Assembly: GCF_900168015.1 (NCBI RefSeq)
Contig: NZ_FUYR01000001.1
Coordinates: forward strand, 1,424,943 to 1,488,942
Length of the DNA: 64,000 nt
Direction of reading: 5' to 3'
From: Daejeonella lutea
GTDB taxonomy: Bacteria > Bacteroidota > Bacteroidia > Sphingobacteriales > Sphingobacteriaceae
Below the pieces are notes generated by a model. The model was given only the letters and a program-made list of their open reading frames with translations, did no database searches and had not been told where the DNA came from. Position 1 is the first letter of the stretch. Every line of letters starts with the position of its first letter. Positions 9,806-18,891 of the stretch are shown piece by piece. The position numbers and the translations under genes were made by a program.

Positions 9806-9930
9806 TTTAACGCAAAGGTCGCAATGGTTTTCGCGATGGCCGCAAAATAGTGTACCGAGCCTAACCAAAAACTTATCATGCTAAGTGCAATCTTTGCGCT
9901 CTTACGTTGTGCTCTACGTTCTTTGCGTTT
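9806..9930. repeat. Intergenic mosaic repeat with inverted CGCAAAG / CTTTGCG words
   Basis: The left part carries CGCAAAGG and CGCAATGG words and the right part carries CTTTGCG, CTTACG and CTACGTT words, so the two halves are imperfect inverted repeats. It resembles the element at 26529-26637. It lies directly upstream of the DUF695 lipoprotein gene. Confidence 0.5.
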
Positions 9931-9947
9931 CAATTTTGCACTATAAA

Positions 9948-10481
9948 ATGAAAAAACTCTACATCCTACTATTCTGCATACTGCCACTTGTCTCTTGCTC
10001 ACAAAGCAATAGCAAAAAAGAAACTGCTGGTACCGAAAAAGCAGCCCCTTCCAAACCAGAAGATGTTTTCACTACCCTGAAGTTCGAGATGGACAGTAAG
10101 CCCGCGGTTGCTGTTATTAATAAGCAATACAAGAACTATAAGAATAAAGCGACATTCCCGCTGTCGTTATTCCTGACGGTAAACACCACGGATAAAGATC
10201 AGAACGGGCATCCTACAGAAAAAGAAGCTGTAATTTTCCACGAGCTGCAATCCCGAATTATTCGAGAACTGAGTAATGCTTTCGTGTACTGCCATGTTGG
10301 AACAACAACAATGAACGGCTATCGTGATATCCTGCTATACATTAACCCTGAAAATCAGGATAAGGCGACAGCGATACTGAATAAGATTAAAGAAGAAAAT
10401 GAGCGGTTCAGCTCTTATACGTTTGAACCTGATCCTGAATGGGAAGCGGTGGCTCCATTTTACGAGGCTGTACCCAATTAA
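9948..10481 (+). CDS. DUF695-like lipoprotein of unknown function
   Basis: 177 residues with a lipoprotein signal (lipobox LVSC, Cys17), then a short charged linker and a globular domain. The domain pattern (a strand LTVNTTDKDQNGHPTEKE, a helix with a conserved Glu, then YCHVGTTTMNGYRDILLY and a closing EPDPEW) resembles the DUF695 family. That assignment is from memory of the family. The function is unknown. The lipidated Cys suggests anchoring in a membrane facing the periplasm. Its stop overlaps the stop of the convergent rluA-type gene within 4 bp (10478-10481), so transcription of the two genes must collide or terminate inside coding sequence. Confidence 0.75.
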   Translation: MKKLYILLFCILPLVSCSQSNSKKETAGTEKAAPSKPEDVFTTLKFEMDSKPAVAVINKQYKNYKNKATFPLSLFLTVNTTDKDQNGHPTEKEAVIFHELQSRIIRELSNAFVYCHVGTTTMNGYRDILLYINPENQDKATAILNKIKEENERFSSYTFEPDPEWEAVAPFYEAVPN

Positions 10482-11197
10482 GCGTCAAACTTATCAAGTA
10501 ATTTGATCAGCGTTGCAAAATCCTTTGGGTAGGGAGCTTCGAAAGACATTTCAGTGTTTTCGTCAATTTTAAAAGTCACCTGCCGTGCATGCAGTGCGAA
10601 ACGTTTCATGATAGGCAGCTCTTCCTGATCCTTACCTAAACGATATCCACGCTTTATCTGAGACAAATACACTGGCAAGCCTCCATACATTTCATCACCG
10701 GCAATATTAGCCCGCTGTGAAGCCAGATGGATCCTGATCTGGTGCATGCGGCCGGTAATTGGCCGGCATTCTACCAGGGTATAATGTTTATAGTATTTAA
10801 GTGAATTGAAGATCGTCTCGGCCGGTTTACCCTCCTGGCGGTTAATTGCAACGTTTTTACCACCCAGGTTTAGAATTGGCAGATCTACATGCAAGTCCTC
10901 AAAAACCTGCGTGCCGTTTATTACCGCATGGTAAACCTTGTTCACTTTACGATGCTCAAATTGCATGGAAATAAAGCGGTAGGTTTCTGGATTCTTGGCA
11001 ATTATCAAAGCCCCAGATGTCTCCCGGTCGAGTCTATGACAAATCTGCGCATCATCCGAATACTGCTTTGCCAACCGCAGCAGGTTGATCTCTCCGCCTT
11101 CACGATCGTCAAGCGAGCTTAGGAACGCGGGTTTGTTAACGACAATGAGATTGGGGTTTTCGAAGAGGATGAGGTCTTTAAATGCAGGGAATTTCAC
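10478..11197 (-). CDS. RluA-family RNA pseudouridine synthase
   Basis: Isomerises specific uridines in rRNA or tRNA to pseudouridine. The 239-residue catalytic domain has the hallmark HRLDRETSG with catalytic Asp57, and the RMHQIRIHLA motif. There is no S4 RNA-binding domain at the N-terminus, so it is a short RluA/RluC-type enzyme and its target position cannot be assigned. The start codon is GTG (11195-11197). A TACCTTTG -7 element lies 16 bp upstream. The gene overlaps the convergent DUF695 gene by 4 bp. Confidence 0.92.
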   Translation of the reverse strand: MKFPAFKDLILFENPNLIVVNKPAFLSSLDDREGGEINLLRLAKQYSDDAQICHRLDRETSGALIIAKNPETYRFISMQFEHRKVNKVYHAVINGTQVFEDLHVDLPILNLGGKNVAINRQEGKPAETIFNSLKYYKHYTLVECRPITGRMHQIRIHLASQRANIAGDEMYGGLPVYLSQIKRGYRLGKDQEELPIMKRFALHARQVTFKIDENTEMSFEAPYPKDFATLIKLLDKFDA

Positions 11198-11213
11198 AGC
11201 TAATGGATTTCCG

Positions 11214-11221
11214 CAAAGGTA
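11214..11221 (-). promoter_or_regulatory. -7 element (TACCTTTG) for the pseudouridine synthase
   Basis: Reverse strand match to TAnnTTTG, 16 bp upstream of the GTG start at 11197. Confidence 0.5.
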
Positions 11222-11249
11222 GGGATTTTTCGGGAAAGGACTGAGAATA

Positions 11250-11367
11250 GGCTTTAGGACTTAGGTATTAGGGACTTGCCAAAGATGTTTAATTCTGAAA
11301 AATTTCAAAATGGATAGGGACCCAGCACCTAAGACCTAAAGCCTAAAGCCTCACACCTAACCCCTAT
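11250..11367. repeat. Inverted heptamer arms, CCTAAAG/TTAGGAC family
   Basis: The left arm 11250-11277 has four 7-bp units (GGCTTTA, GGACTTA, GGTATTA, GGGACTT). The right arm 11326-11367 has six units (CACCTAA, GACCTAA, AGCCTAA, AGCCTCA, CACCTAA, CCCCTAT). The arms are largely complementary around a 48-bp spacer. The TAG stop of the response regulator gene lies in the last unit. Confidence 0.8.
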
Positions 11368-12053
11368 TTCTCCTCAAACTTATACCCCACCCCCTTAACC
11401 GTTGTTACGTAACGGTCGCCCAGCTTCTCGCGTAGTTTGCGGATGTGGACGTCGATTGTACGATTGGTGACTACTACAGATTCCTCCCAGATGTTATTGA
11501 GGATTACGTCGCGGGTATAAACTTTGCCTGGTTTAGAAGCAAGCAGGTATAACAATTCAAATTCTTTTTTCGCAAGGGTAATCCGTTCACCATTCCTGAA
11601 AACAAGAAATGCCTCGCGATCAATGATCAGATCGGCAATTTCAAGCTTATTCTCTTCTTCAGATTCTGCCTGCACATTCCGTCGAAGAATAGCATTTACG
11701 CGGCTGGTAAGCGCCCTTGGCTTAATGGGTTTTGCGATATAATCATCCGCACCAACGTTAAACCCGGCTATTTCAGAATATTCCTCGCTCCTCGCGGTAA
11801 GAAAAACCATGAACGTGTTTTTGAACTCATTCATCGACCGCAGGATCCTGCACGCTTCGATACCATCCATCTTAGGCATCATGATGTCAAGAATGATCAG
11901 ATCTGGGAGTACGCGCTTTGCCTCAGTTACAGCTTCCTGGCCATTGGTAGCGGTATACACCTGATAACCTTCCTTTTTCAAGTTGTATTCTATAAGTTCA
12001 CGGATATCCGGCTCATCATCAACAATAAGGACCTTATGCTTAGCTGTACTCAT
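11364..12053 (-). CDS. OmpR/PhoB-family DNA-binding response regulator
   Basis: Two-component transcription factor of 229 residues. The receiver domain (about 6-122) has the acidic pair in VDDE (11-14), phospho-acceptor Asp56 in ILDIMMP and Lys108 in IAKPIKP. A winged-helix effector domain (about 135-229) ends in VKGVGYKFEEK. The domain order and the RTIDVHIRKLREKLG recognition region are typical of PhoB. No histidine kinase gene is adjacent, so its partner lies elsewhere or it is an orphan. It is a monocistronic leftward gene. Its stop codon lies in an inverted heptamer element. Confidence 0.95.
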   Translation of the reverse strand: MSTAKHKVLIVDDEPDIRELIEYNLKKEGYQVYTATNGQEAVTEAKRVLPDLIILDIMMPKMDGIEACRILRSMNEFKNTFMVFLTARSEEYSEIAGFNVGADDYIAKPIKPRALTSRVNAILRRNVQAESEEENKLEIADLIIDREAFLVFRNGERITLAKKEFELLYLLASKPGKVYTRDVILNNIWEESVVVTNRTIDVHIRKLREKLGDRYVTTVKGVGYKFEEK

Positions 12054-12156
12054 AGATGGATTATTTTTTATAAAAGTAAGCTGTTAATTACACTAAATCG
12101 TTAAGCCAGCATTAAGAAATTGTAAAGACATGCTGCCTGTTAACACTCTGATGTTC

Positions 12157-13254
12157 TTATTTTAATGTCTCAGACAGGAATTTCTCCAGTTCCGGACCCC
12201 TTAAATTCTTAGCTACTATCTTGCCGGTACGGTCGATCATAAATGAAGCTGGAATGCCCTCCACCTTATATAGGGCCGCAATTTCGCTGTCCCAGCGCTT
12301 CAGATCAGATACATGATTCCAGCGGAGGTTATCGTATCGAATTGCACGCATCCAGTCACCTTTGTCGTCGTCCAGTGATACTCCCAGCACGTCGAACCCT
12401 TTCGCAGCAAAAGCCTGATGCTGTTTTACGATATTCGGGTTCTCTTCACGGCAAGGACCACACCAAGATGCCCAGAAATCCAGTAATACATATTTCCCTT
12501 TGTATTCAGATAGTTTTATTGGGATCCCTTCAGGATTATTTAGCGCAAAGTCAGGCGCCATTTGGCCGACCGACACCGTTTTGATGCCTTCCATCTTTTT
12601 GACGAACATCGTCACCGCCTTGTTTTTAGGGAATTTAGGCTTAATCTCTTCAGCATATTTGATGAGTTGCTGCTCATATTTGTTTTGATCGATGGTACCG
12701 GCCGCATAAAAAGCAGCGAGGTTATCCTTGTTCTCCTCGACAAACTTTAAGACTGTCTCGGCATATTTATCCATGTTCGCCTGAAATTCAGGCATTATAA
12801 CTTTGTATATGGAATCCCTTTTTGATGTATCTGCGGAAACCTTGGCAGCATATTCGGCCTGAAGTTTCTGGTAAATCTTTCCAAAATCGCTTTGCATCAT
12901 ATTTACCTCCTGAACCTTTGCAGATTCATCAGAACCTTTAATTGTGTAGGTGTTTGTGGTATCAGAGTAATTAGTATTAAGCTCTATTTCTTCGCCATTC
13001 TTACCAATAACCAGGAAATTCTTTTCACCGATCACCAGCGTATAGAAATTCGGATCTGGTGCTACACGTCTGAATTTGAACTCGCTGTCTTCATTAAGAA
13101 ATGCAGAATCAACCAGTGAGTCGGCTTCATAAAGGAGGATCTTTTTCACTTCACCCGGATTTTCTACTTTTCCGGAGATATTCAACTCATTACTGTTTTT
13201 GCAGGATGCTGCAAAAACGATTGCCGCAAAGGCGCCTATGATTAATTTTTTCAC
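12157..13254 (-). CDS. TlpA-like thioredoxin lipoprotein with N-terminal DUF4369-like domain
   Basis: Periplasm-facing thiol-disulfide reductase anchored by a lipid (lipobox FAASC, Cys18). Residues about 25-110 match the DUF4369 beta domain common in Bacteroidota. A helical linker follows, and residues 235-365 form an AhpC-TSA/TlpA thioredoxin fold with the redox pair WCGPC (264-268) and a cis-Pro loop in GIPASF. The likely role is reduction or isomerisation of extracytoplasmic thiols, possibly in cytochrome c maturation, which is an inference from the family. The start is a GTG that overlaps the gatB stop as GTGA (13251-13254), so translation is probably coupled to gatB although the functions are unrelated. 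Confidence 0.93.
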   Translation of the reverse strand: MKKLIIGAFAAIVFAASCKNSNELNISGKVENPGEVKKILLYEADSLVDSAFLNEDSEFKFRRVAPDPNFYTLVIGEKNFLVIGKNGEEIELNTNYSDTTNTYTIKGSDESAKVQEVNMMQSDFGKIYQKLQAEYAAKVSADTSKRDSIYKVIMPEFQANMDKYAETVLKFVEENKDNLAAFYAAGTIDQNKYEQQLIKYAEEIKPKFPKNKAVTMFVKKMEGIKTVSVGQMAPDFALNNPEGIPIKLSEYKGKYVLLDFWASWCGPCREENPNIVKQHQAFAAKGFDVLGVSLDDDKGDWMRAIRYDNLRWNHVSDLKRWDSEIAALYKVEGIPASFMIDRTGKIVAKNLRGPELEKFLSETLK

Positions 13255-14723
13255 GATCTGTTCTCTAATTTCTCTACTACTAATTTATTTGCAACCTGGG
13301 GATTGATCTTACCCTTCGACTTCTTCATGATATCACCCATGAAAAGCCCCAGCACACCTTTTTTACCGTTTTGGTATTCCTTTACCTTATCGGGATACGA
13401 ACCCAAAACCTCGTCAATAATACTGCTTAATTCGTCACTTGACGTATCAATTAAAACACCCAATGCTTTCGCAGTATACATAGCCGGCAGTTCCGGATTG
13501 GCGATCATTTCAGGGAACACCTTTTGAGCAGCGACCGAGTTATTAATCGATCCGTTATCGATAAGGGTAATTAAATCTGAAAGTGCTGCGGGCTTCACAC
13601 TAAAGTCAGCAATGCTCTTTCCATTGTCATTCAACCAGGACCTAACAGCGCCATTTATCCAGTTCACCCCTGATTTAAAGTTTGTGTTATAAGTGGCAAA
13701 GGTTTCGAAATATGCAGCTGTGTCTTTATCTGACGCTATTGAATCTGCGTCGTACTCTGACAGTCCAAACTCTGCGGTATAACGGTTTATTTTCTGTGCC
13801 GGCAATTCCGGAATGGAAGCGGCTATCTCATTTATATATTCTTCATTAAGTACCAGTGGCTGCAGATCCGGTTCGGGGAAATAACGGTAATCATTTGCCA
13901 TTTCCTTTCTACGCAAAGGACTTGTGGTACCCGTTTCGGCGTCAAAATTGAGCGTATTCTGTTCGACATGCCCTCCAGCTTCAAGAATACCGACCTGGCG
14001 TACAAATTCATGCTCAATTGCTCGCTGCAGGTTTCTCATAGAATTGAGGTTCTTCACTTCACATCGGTTACCGTACTCTTTCGCACCTTTGAGACGGACT
14101 GAGATATTAGCATCACAACGGATACTGCCTTCCTCCATGTTGCCATCGCAGATATCCAGGTATTTCACCAGCTTTCTGATTTCGTTGAGATAGGCCGCAG
14201 CTTCTGCCGCAGAGCGGATATCGGGTTCGGATACCACTTCCAGCAAAGGCACGCCCGCACGATTCAAGTCAATCAGCGAATCGCTGTCGTCCTGATCATG
14301 CATACTCTTGCCCGCATCATCTTCCATGTGAATGCGATGGATCCTGATCCTGGATTTAGCCTGGTTAGCGGTCTGGATATCCAGATATCCTTCTTTGCAA
14401 ATCGGCTCACTGTCCTGCGTGGTCTGGAAGCCCTTGGGAAGATCGGCGTAGAAGTAATGCTTACGATCAAAATGGTTATGCATGTTGATGCCGCAATTTG
14501 TAGCCAACCCCAACTTGATAGCATACTCAACCACTTTTTTATTTAGTCGTGGCAGCGTTCCCGGCAATCCTAGGCTAATGGGACTGATGTTCTCATTCGG
14601 TCCTGCACCAAAACCCGCTGAGTCTGTAGAAAATATTTTGCTCGCCGTTGACAGCTGCACGTGGACCTCAAGGCCAACAACCAGTTCGTACTTATCTTTT
14701 ATACTATCGGGAATTACCGTCAT
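13251..14723 (-). CDS. gatB: Aspartyl/glutamyl-tRNA amidotransferase subunit B
   Basis: Part of the GatCAB complex that converts Glu-tRNA(Gln) and Asp-tRNA(Asn) to the amide forms. The 490 residues include the catalytic cradle with VGLEVHVQL, RKHYFYADLPKGFQ and the DFNRAGVPLLE-type stretch (here DLNRAGVPLLEV), followed by the YqeY-like tail domain ending at about 490. gatC lies far away at 50676 and no gatA is visible, so the complex is encoded at scattered loci. The TACCTTTG -7 element ends only 5 bp before the ATG, which suggests an mRNA with little or no leader. Confidence 0.97.
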   Translation of the reverse strand: MTVIPDSIKDKYELVVGLEVHVQLSTASKIFSTDSAGFGAGPNENISPISLGLPGTLPRLNKKVVEYAIKLGLATNCGINMHNHFDRKHYFYADLPKGFQTTQDSEPICKEGYLDIQTANQAKSRIRIHRIHMEDDAGKSMHDQDDSDSLIDLNRAGVPLLEVVSEPDIRSAAEAAAYLNEIRKLVKYLDICDGNMEEGSIRCDANISVRLKGAKEYGNRCEVKNLNSMRNLQRAIEHEFVRQVGILEAGGHVEQNTLNFDAETGTTSPLRRKEMANDYRYFPEPDLQPLVLNEEYINEIAASIPELPAQKINRYTAEFGLSEYDADSIASDKDTAAYFETFATYNTNFKSGVNWINGAVRSWLNDNGKSIADFSVKPAALSDLITLIDNGSINNSVAAQKVFPEMIANPELPAMYTAKALGVLIDTSSDELSSIIDEVLGSYPDKVKEYQNGKKGVLGLFMGDIMKKSKGKINPQVANKLVVEKLENRS

Positions 14724-14728
14724 TGATG

Positions 14729-14736
14729 CAAAGGTA
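14729..14736 (-). promoter_or_regulatory. -7 element (TACCTTTG) for gatB
   Basis: Reverse-strand TAnnTTTG ending 5 bp before the gatB ATG at 14723. A transcript starting at the usual distance would begin at or next to the start codon. Confidence 0.5.
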
Positions 14737-14749
14737 GTGAATTGAGATT

Positions 14750-14858
14750 TGAGAACTGAAAACTGAAAACTGAAAGTGGAAGTATGACTACACCCTTACT
14801 TACTTTTTTCGCATTCGCCCAGTACGCCTGCTTCAGTTTTCAGCTTTCCCTTTTCAGT
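14750..14858. repeat. Inverted heptamer arms, TGAAAAC family
   Basis: The left arm 14750-14777 is TGAGAAC, TGAAAAC, TGAAAAC, TGAAAGT. The right arm 14831-14858 is CTTCAGT, TTTCAGC, TTTCCCT, TTTCAGT, complementary to the left word. The alaS stop (14854-14856) lies inside the last unit. Bases 14757-14777 are identical to 40428-40448 inside bioA. Confidence 0.85.
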
Positions 14859-17469
14859 TTATAAAAGTTCTCGCCTTAACTAAAGCGGCGTCTATCCCCG
14901 AGGCGTCCTTCCCTCCTGCCGTAGCAAAGAAGGGCTGTCCGCCGCCGCCCCCCTGGATCTCTTTCGCCAGTTCACGTACGATATTTCCGGCATTGAGGTT
15001 TTTTTCCTTTACCAGATTTTCAGAGATCATAACAGTAAGACTAGGCTTGCCATCGGTATCGGCTGCGAGCACCAAGAATACATTATCCAGAAGATCCTTA
15101 ATTGAATAGGCCAGATTTTTAATCGCATCCGCATTCGGCAATTCTACTTTCTGAGCCAGGAAATTCACCCCATTTACATGCTCAGCCAGCTTTACCAGTT
15201 CATGCTTTAATCCGGCAGAACGTTCGAGTGTATTCTTATCGATTTCCTTTTTTAGTCTGGCATTCTCTTCCATCAAGGTTTCCACCGCTTTCTGAAGATC
15301 TTTTGGATTCTTAAGCAATTCCTTTAATCCCGACACCTGGCTAATTTGCTCATTAAGGTATTGCTCAGAACGCTCACCAGTTATAGCCTCTATCCTACGA
15401 ACGCCAGCCGCAACTGCGCTTTCAGAAATGATCTTAAAGTAACCGATCTGTCCGCTTGCCTTGACATGTGTACCTCCACACAGCTCTTTTGAAAAATGAT
15501 CATCAAAGGTGATGACCCTTACAAAATCGCCATACTTCTCACCAAACAATGCGGTGACACCTGACTTGATCGCATCATTATATGGAACCGAGCGCTCTTC
15601 TTTCAACTGAATATTTTCACGCACTTTGGCGTTTACTATCTTTTCAATTTGACCAAGCTCTTCAGCGGTCACCTTTGAAAAATGGGAAAAATCAAATCGC
15701 AGGTAATCGTTGTTGACCAAGGAACCTTTCTGATTAACATGAGTTCCAAGAACCTGCTTTAAAGCAGCGTGAAGCAGGTGAGTTGCCGAGTGATTGTTCT
15801 CGGTATTGGTTCGCTTTGAAGGATCAACCACTGCCCAAAAAGGACCGGTCAATTCAGGGGGCACCGTCTCGAGGTAGTGGACAATCAGCCCGTTTTCTTT
15901 TTTTGTATCGATTACAGGATATTCAAATAAGCGCGATGCATCTTCCAATTTTCCCACATCACCGGCCTGCCCGCCGCTCTCGGCATAGAATGGAGTGATG
16001 TTAAGAACTACCTGGTATTGTTCTTTCCCTTTAGCGGTAACCCTACGGTAGCGCAGAATTCGGCATTCAGTTTCCAGCTCATCGTAGCCAACAAATTCGA
16101 CATTATCACCAGGATTTACCACAATCCAGTCGCTGGTATCAATAGCAGTAGCGGCACGCGAGCGGTCTTTTTGCTGCTGCAGCTCCAGCTCGAAAGCCTG
16201 CATATCCACCGTCCAGCCTTTTTCGCGGGCCATAAGCTCGGTCAAGTCAATCGGGAAGCCGAACGTATCATATAATTCAAAGGCAAAGTCGCCTTTTATC
16301 ATTTTATCAGATGTATCAAATCGTTCGAATCGCTGGATGCCAGTTGCCAGGGTTCTCAGGAAGGAATTTTCTTCTTCCAACACTACCTTCTGTACAAAAT
16401 CCTGCTGCTGTTTCAACTCGGGGAAGACGCCATCAAACTGATCAGCCAGGATCGGAACCAGCTGGTTCAGGAATGGCTCTTTAAAATTGAGGAATGTAAA
16501 GGAGTAACGAACGGCACGTCGAAGGATCCTGCGGATCACATAACCAGCCTTATTATTCGAGGGCAAAGTGCCATCCGCGATACAGAAACAGATCGCGCGA
16601 ATATGGTCTGCCATAACCCGCATGGCAATATCCGTCTTCTCTTCCTTACCATAAGCAATACCCGACTTTTGGGCAATATACTGGATCAAAGGCTGGAATA
16701 CATCCGTGTCGTAATTAGAAGCCTTTTGCTGTATCACACGCACAAGACGTTCCAATCCCATCCCTGTATCAACATGCTGGTTAGGAAGCTTCTCGAGGGA
16801 GCCATTCTTTAGACGATTAAACTGCATGAATACATTATTCCAGATCTCAATAACCTGGGGATCATCGTTATTCACGAGGGTTTTGCCATCAATTCGCCGG
16901 CGTTCGGCTTCAGGGCGCATATCAACGTGGATTTCTGAACATGGACCGCATGGACCTGTCTCGCCCATTTCCCAGAAATTATCTTTCTTGTTTCCCAGAA
17001 TGATCCGTTCTTCGGCTATATACTGTTTCCAGATATCATATGCTTCCTGGTCTTTCGCCAGACCTTCTTTTTCATCCCCTTCAAAGACAGAAACATACAG
17101 CTGATCTTTAGGTATCTGGTATACTTCGGTGAGCAGTTCCCAGCTCCAGGCAATTGCTTCTTTTTTAAAGTAATCGCCAAAGCTCCAATTGCCCAGCATT
17201 TCGAACATGGTATGGTGGTAAGTATCTATTCCCACTTCTTCAAGATCATTATGCTTACCCGACACGCGCAGGCATCGCTGAGTATCGGCTACACGAGGAT
17301 GTTTTATTGGCGCTTCACCAAGAAATAAGTCCTTAAACTGGTTCATGCCCGCATTGGTAAACATCAATGTCGGATCATTCTTTACTACAATAGGTGCGGA
17401 AGGAACGATCTGGTGGCCTTTTGATTTGAAGAAGTCTAAAAATGACTGGCGTATTTCTTTGGTGGTCAT
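14854..17469 (-). CDS. alaS: Alanyl-tRNA synthetase
   Basis: Charges tRNA-Ala and hydrolyses mischarged Ser/Gly-tRNA. The 871-residue protein has the class II core (1-about 460, beginning with RQSFLDFFKSKGH and containing TGPCGPCSEIH), the editing domain with the zinc motif HSATHLLH and CGGTHV, a coiled-coil region (about 720-770) and the C-Ala DHHA1 domain with GGGGGQPFFATAGG. The length is normal. A TATATTTG -7 element ends 5 bp before the ATG, so the transcript is probably leaderless or nearly so. The gene is divergent from the MerR regulator across a heptamer repeat element. Confidence 0.98.
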   Translation of the reverse strand: MTTKEIRQSFLDFFKSKGHQIVPSAPIVVKNDPTLMFTNAGMNQFKDLFLGEAPIKHPRVADTQRCLRVSGKHNDLEEVGIDTYHHTMFEMLGNWSFGDYFKKEAIAWSWELLTEVYQIPKDQLYVSVFEGDEKEGLAKDQEAYDIWKQYIAEERIILGNKKDNFWEMGETGPCGPCSEIHVDMRPEAERRRIDGKTLVNNDDPQVIEIWNNVFMQFNRLKNGSLEKLPNQHVDTGMGLERLVRVIQQKASNYDTDVFQPLIQYIAQKSGIAYGKEEKTDIAMRVMADHIRAICFCIADGTLPSNNKAGYVIRRILRRAVRYSFTFLNFKEPFLNQLVPILADQFDGVFPELKQQQDFVQKVVLEEENSFLRTLATGIQRFERFDTSDKMIKGDFAFELYDTFGFPIDLTELMAREKGWTVDMQAFELELQQQKDRSRAATAIDTSDWIVVNPGDNVEFVGYDELETECRILRYRRVTAKGKEQYQVVLNITPFYAESGGQAGDVGKLEDASRLFEYPVIDTKKENGLIVHYLETVPPELTGPFWAVVDPSKRTNTENNHSATHLLHAALKQVLGTHVNQKGSLVNNDYLRFDFSHFSKVTAEELGQIEKIVNAKVRENIQLKEERSVPYNDAIKSGVTALFGEKYGDFVRVITFDDHFSKELCGGTHVKASGQIGYFKIISESAVAAGVRRIEAITGERSEQYLNEQISQVSGLKELLKNPKDLQKAVETLMEENARLKKEIDKNTLERSAGLKHELVKLAEHVNGVNFLAQKVELPNADAIKNLAYSIKDLLDNVFLVLAADTDGKPSLTVMISENLVKEKNLNAGNIVRELAKEIQGGGGGQPFFATAGGKDASGIDAALVKARTFIN

Positions 17470-17474
17470 GGCGG

Positions 17475-17482
17475 CAAATATA
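17475..17482 (-). promoter_or_regulatory. -7 element (TATATTTG) for alaS
   Basis: Exact TAnnTTTG on the reverse strand, 5 bp from the alaS ATG at 17469. The inverted heptamer element begins 1 bp further upstream, where a -33 element would be expected. Confidence 0.55.
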
Positions 17483-17483
17483 A

Positions 17484-17585
17484 GGAGATGAGGCGAGATA
17501 CGAGAAGCGAGATGCGAGATTTAACCCATCTCCCAACTCGTATCTGGATTCTCGTTTTTCGATTCTTGTTTCTCATTTCCATTTC
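17484..17585. repeat. Inverted heptamer arms, ATACGAG/CTCGTTT family
   Basis: The left arm 17484-17518 has five units (GGAGATG, AGGCGAG, ATACGAG, AAGCGAG, ATGCGAG). The right arm 17530-17585 has eight units (such as CTCGTAT, CTCGTTT, TTCGATT, CTTGTTT). It fills most of the gap between the divergent alaS and MerR genes. The same family lies at 46563-46738. Confidence 0.85.
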
Positions 17586-17622
17586 CCAAATAAACCTTAC
17601 TTTTATACCGCAAACCACCACC

Positions 17623-17958
17623 ATGCCATACAAAGAACGCGACATAAACAAACTCTACTACACCATGGGTGAAGTAACGGAGATGTTTGACGTAAATGCG
17701 TCGCAGATCAGGTTCTATGAGCGGGAGTTTGAGATCCTTCAACCCAAGAAGAATAAAAAAGGGAACCGGCTATTCACGCCAGACGATGTTGAGAACCTAA
17801 AGATCATTTTTAATCTTGTTAAGGAGAAAGGCTTTACCCTTCAGGGTGCTAAAGATTATATCCGGAATAATAAAGGCGAGGTTAAGGAAAACCAAAAGGT
17901 GATTGATTCGTTAGAGAAGCTGAAGCAGTTTCTCCTTGAAGTCAAAGAGCAGCTTTAA
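17623..17958 (+). CDS. MerR-family transcriptional regulator
   Basis: 111-residue regulator with the MerR winged helix-turn-helix at the N-terminus (YYTMGEVTEMFDVNAS, then QIRFYEREF) and a short helical dimerisation tail (about 78-111). There is no C-terminal ligand domain and no cysteine set for metal sensing. The ATG at 17623 is chosen because translation from upstream starts would read through the heptamer repeat. The lipid kinase follows after 3 bp, so the two are an operon. The target promoters are not evident. Confidence 0.9.
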   Translation: MPYKERDINKLYYTMGEVTEMFDVNASQIRFYEREFEILQPKKNKKGNRLFTPDDVENLKIIFNLVKEKGFTLQGAKDYIRNNKGEVKENQKVIDSLEKLKQFLLEVKEQL

Positions 17959-17961
17959 ACC

Positions 17962-18891
17962 ATGAAGCAAGCACTAAAAACTGCAAAAAGCCGTACCAAA
18001 GTCTTATTTGTAATCAACCCCAAATCCGGGTCAGCACAGGATGATACCCTTAAAGACCTTATATCGGAACAAGCCGAAACACAAAACTTCGATTTCCAGA
18101 TCTATAATATGACCGGGAATGACGAGGCACGGATCAGCACAGAAATTAAAAGGTTCCGCCCCTCAATTGTTGCCGCAGCAGGCGGCGATGGTACGGTGAA
18201 GATGGTTGCAGGCATCCTGGCTAATACCAAAATTACCCTCGCTATCATCCCCTATGGTTCAGCTAATGGCATGGCAAAAGAGCTTTATATCAGCGATATC
18301 GATTTTGCGCTCGAGCTCCTGTCAGCAGGAAAAGTTAAGCCGATTGATCTTATTAATATCAATAAGGAGATCTGTATACACCTGGCGGATGTTGGATTGA
18401 ATGCAAGGGTAGTTAAACGCTTTGAAAAAGACCCTAAGCGCGGCAAGTTAATCTATGCTAAGCACCTTTTCGGCGAGATGTTCTTTTTGAAAAGCTACCG
18501 CTTCCAAATCAAGCATGATGATGAGGAGATCTCCCGCAAAGGAGTTTCTATCACCTTCGCCAATGCCATGCGATATGGTACCGGAGCCATAATAAACCCC
18601 CACGGCATATTGGACGACGGCAAATTTGAATTAGTGATCGTAAAGCCATTCCCACGTGTACAGTTGATGTCCATTGCCTGGAAAATGTTCAGAGGGAAAT
18701 TGCATACATCCGATTATGTTGAGATCATTTCCTGCGAGGAAGCTACGATCATTAGCAGCCGGAAGACGACCCTGCAAGTTGACGGCGAAGTCATAGGAAA
18801 GGTGAAGGAGATCAAGCTTTCTATCATGCCAAAAGCGCTCAGTGTACTTGTACCAAAGGATTTTAAGACAGAGGCTGTTCGTAAACCATAG
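17962..18891 (+). CDS. Diacylglycerol kinase-family lipid kinase (LCB5/DagK type)
   Basis: Probably phosphorylates diacylglycerol or a long-chain base. The 309-residue protein has the nucleotide-binding GGDGT (74-78), an upstream NPKSGSA loop (19-25) and PYGSANGMA in place of the usual GTGNDFA. The C-terminal beta-sandwich domain is present. It may recycle diacylglycerol released in envelope synthesis, or act on sphingolipid bases, which Sphingobacteriaceae make. The choice between these is inference. It is co-transcribed with the MerR gene. Its last 29 bp overlap the convergent phosphoesterase gene. Confidence 0.9.
   Translation: MKQALKTAKSRTKVLFVINPKSGSAQDDTLKDLISEQAETQNFDFQIYNMTGNDEARISTEIKRFRPSIVAAAGGDGTVKMVAGILANTKITLAIIPYGSANGMAKELYISDIDFALELLSAGKVKPIDLININKEICIHLADVGLNARVVKRFEKDPKRGKLIYAKHLFGEMFFLKSYRFQIKHDDEEISRKGVSITFANAMRYGTGAIINPHGILDDGKFELVIVKPFPRVQLMSIAWKMFRGKLHTSDYVEIISCEEATIISSRKTTLQVDGEVIGKVKEIKLSIMPKALSVLVPKDFKTEAVRKP

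Noticed and set aside
16018-16275. 85-codon rightward frame opposite alaS
   Set aside because: Antisense shadow of the editing-domain coding sequence.
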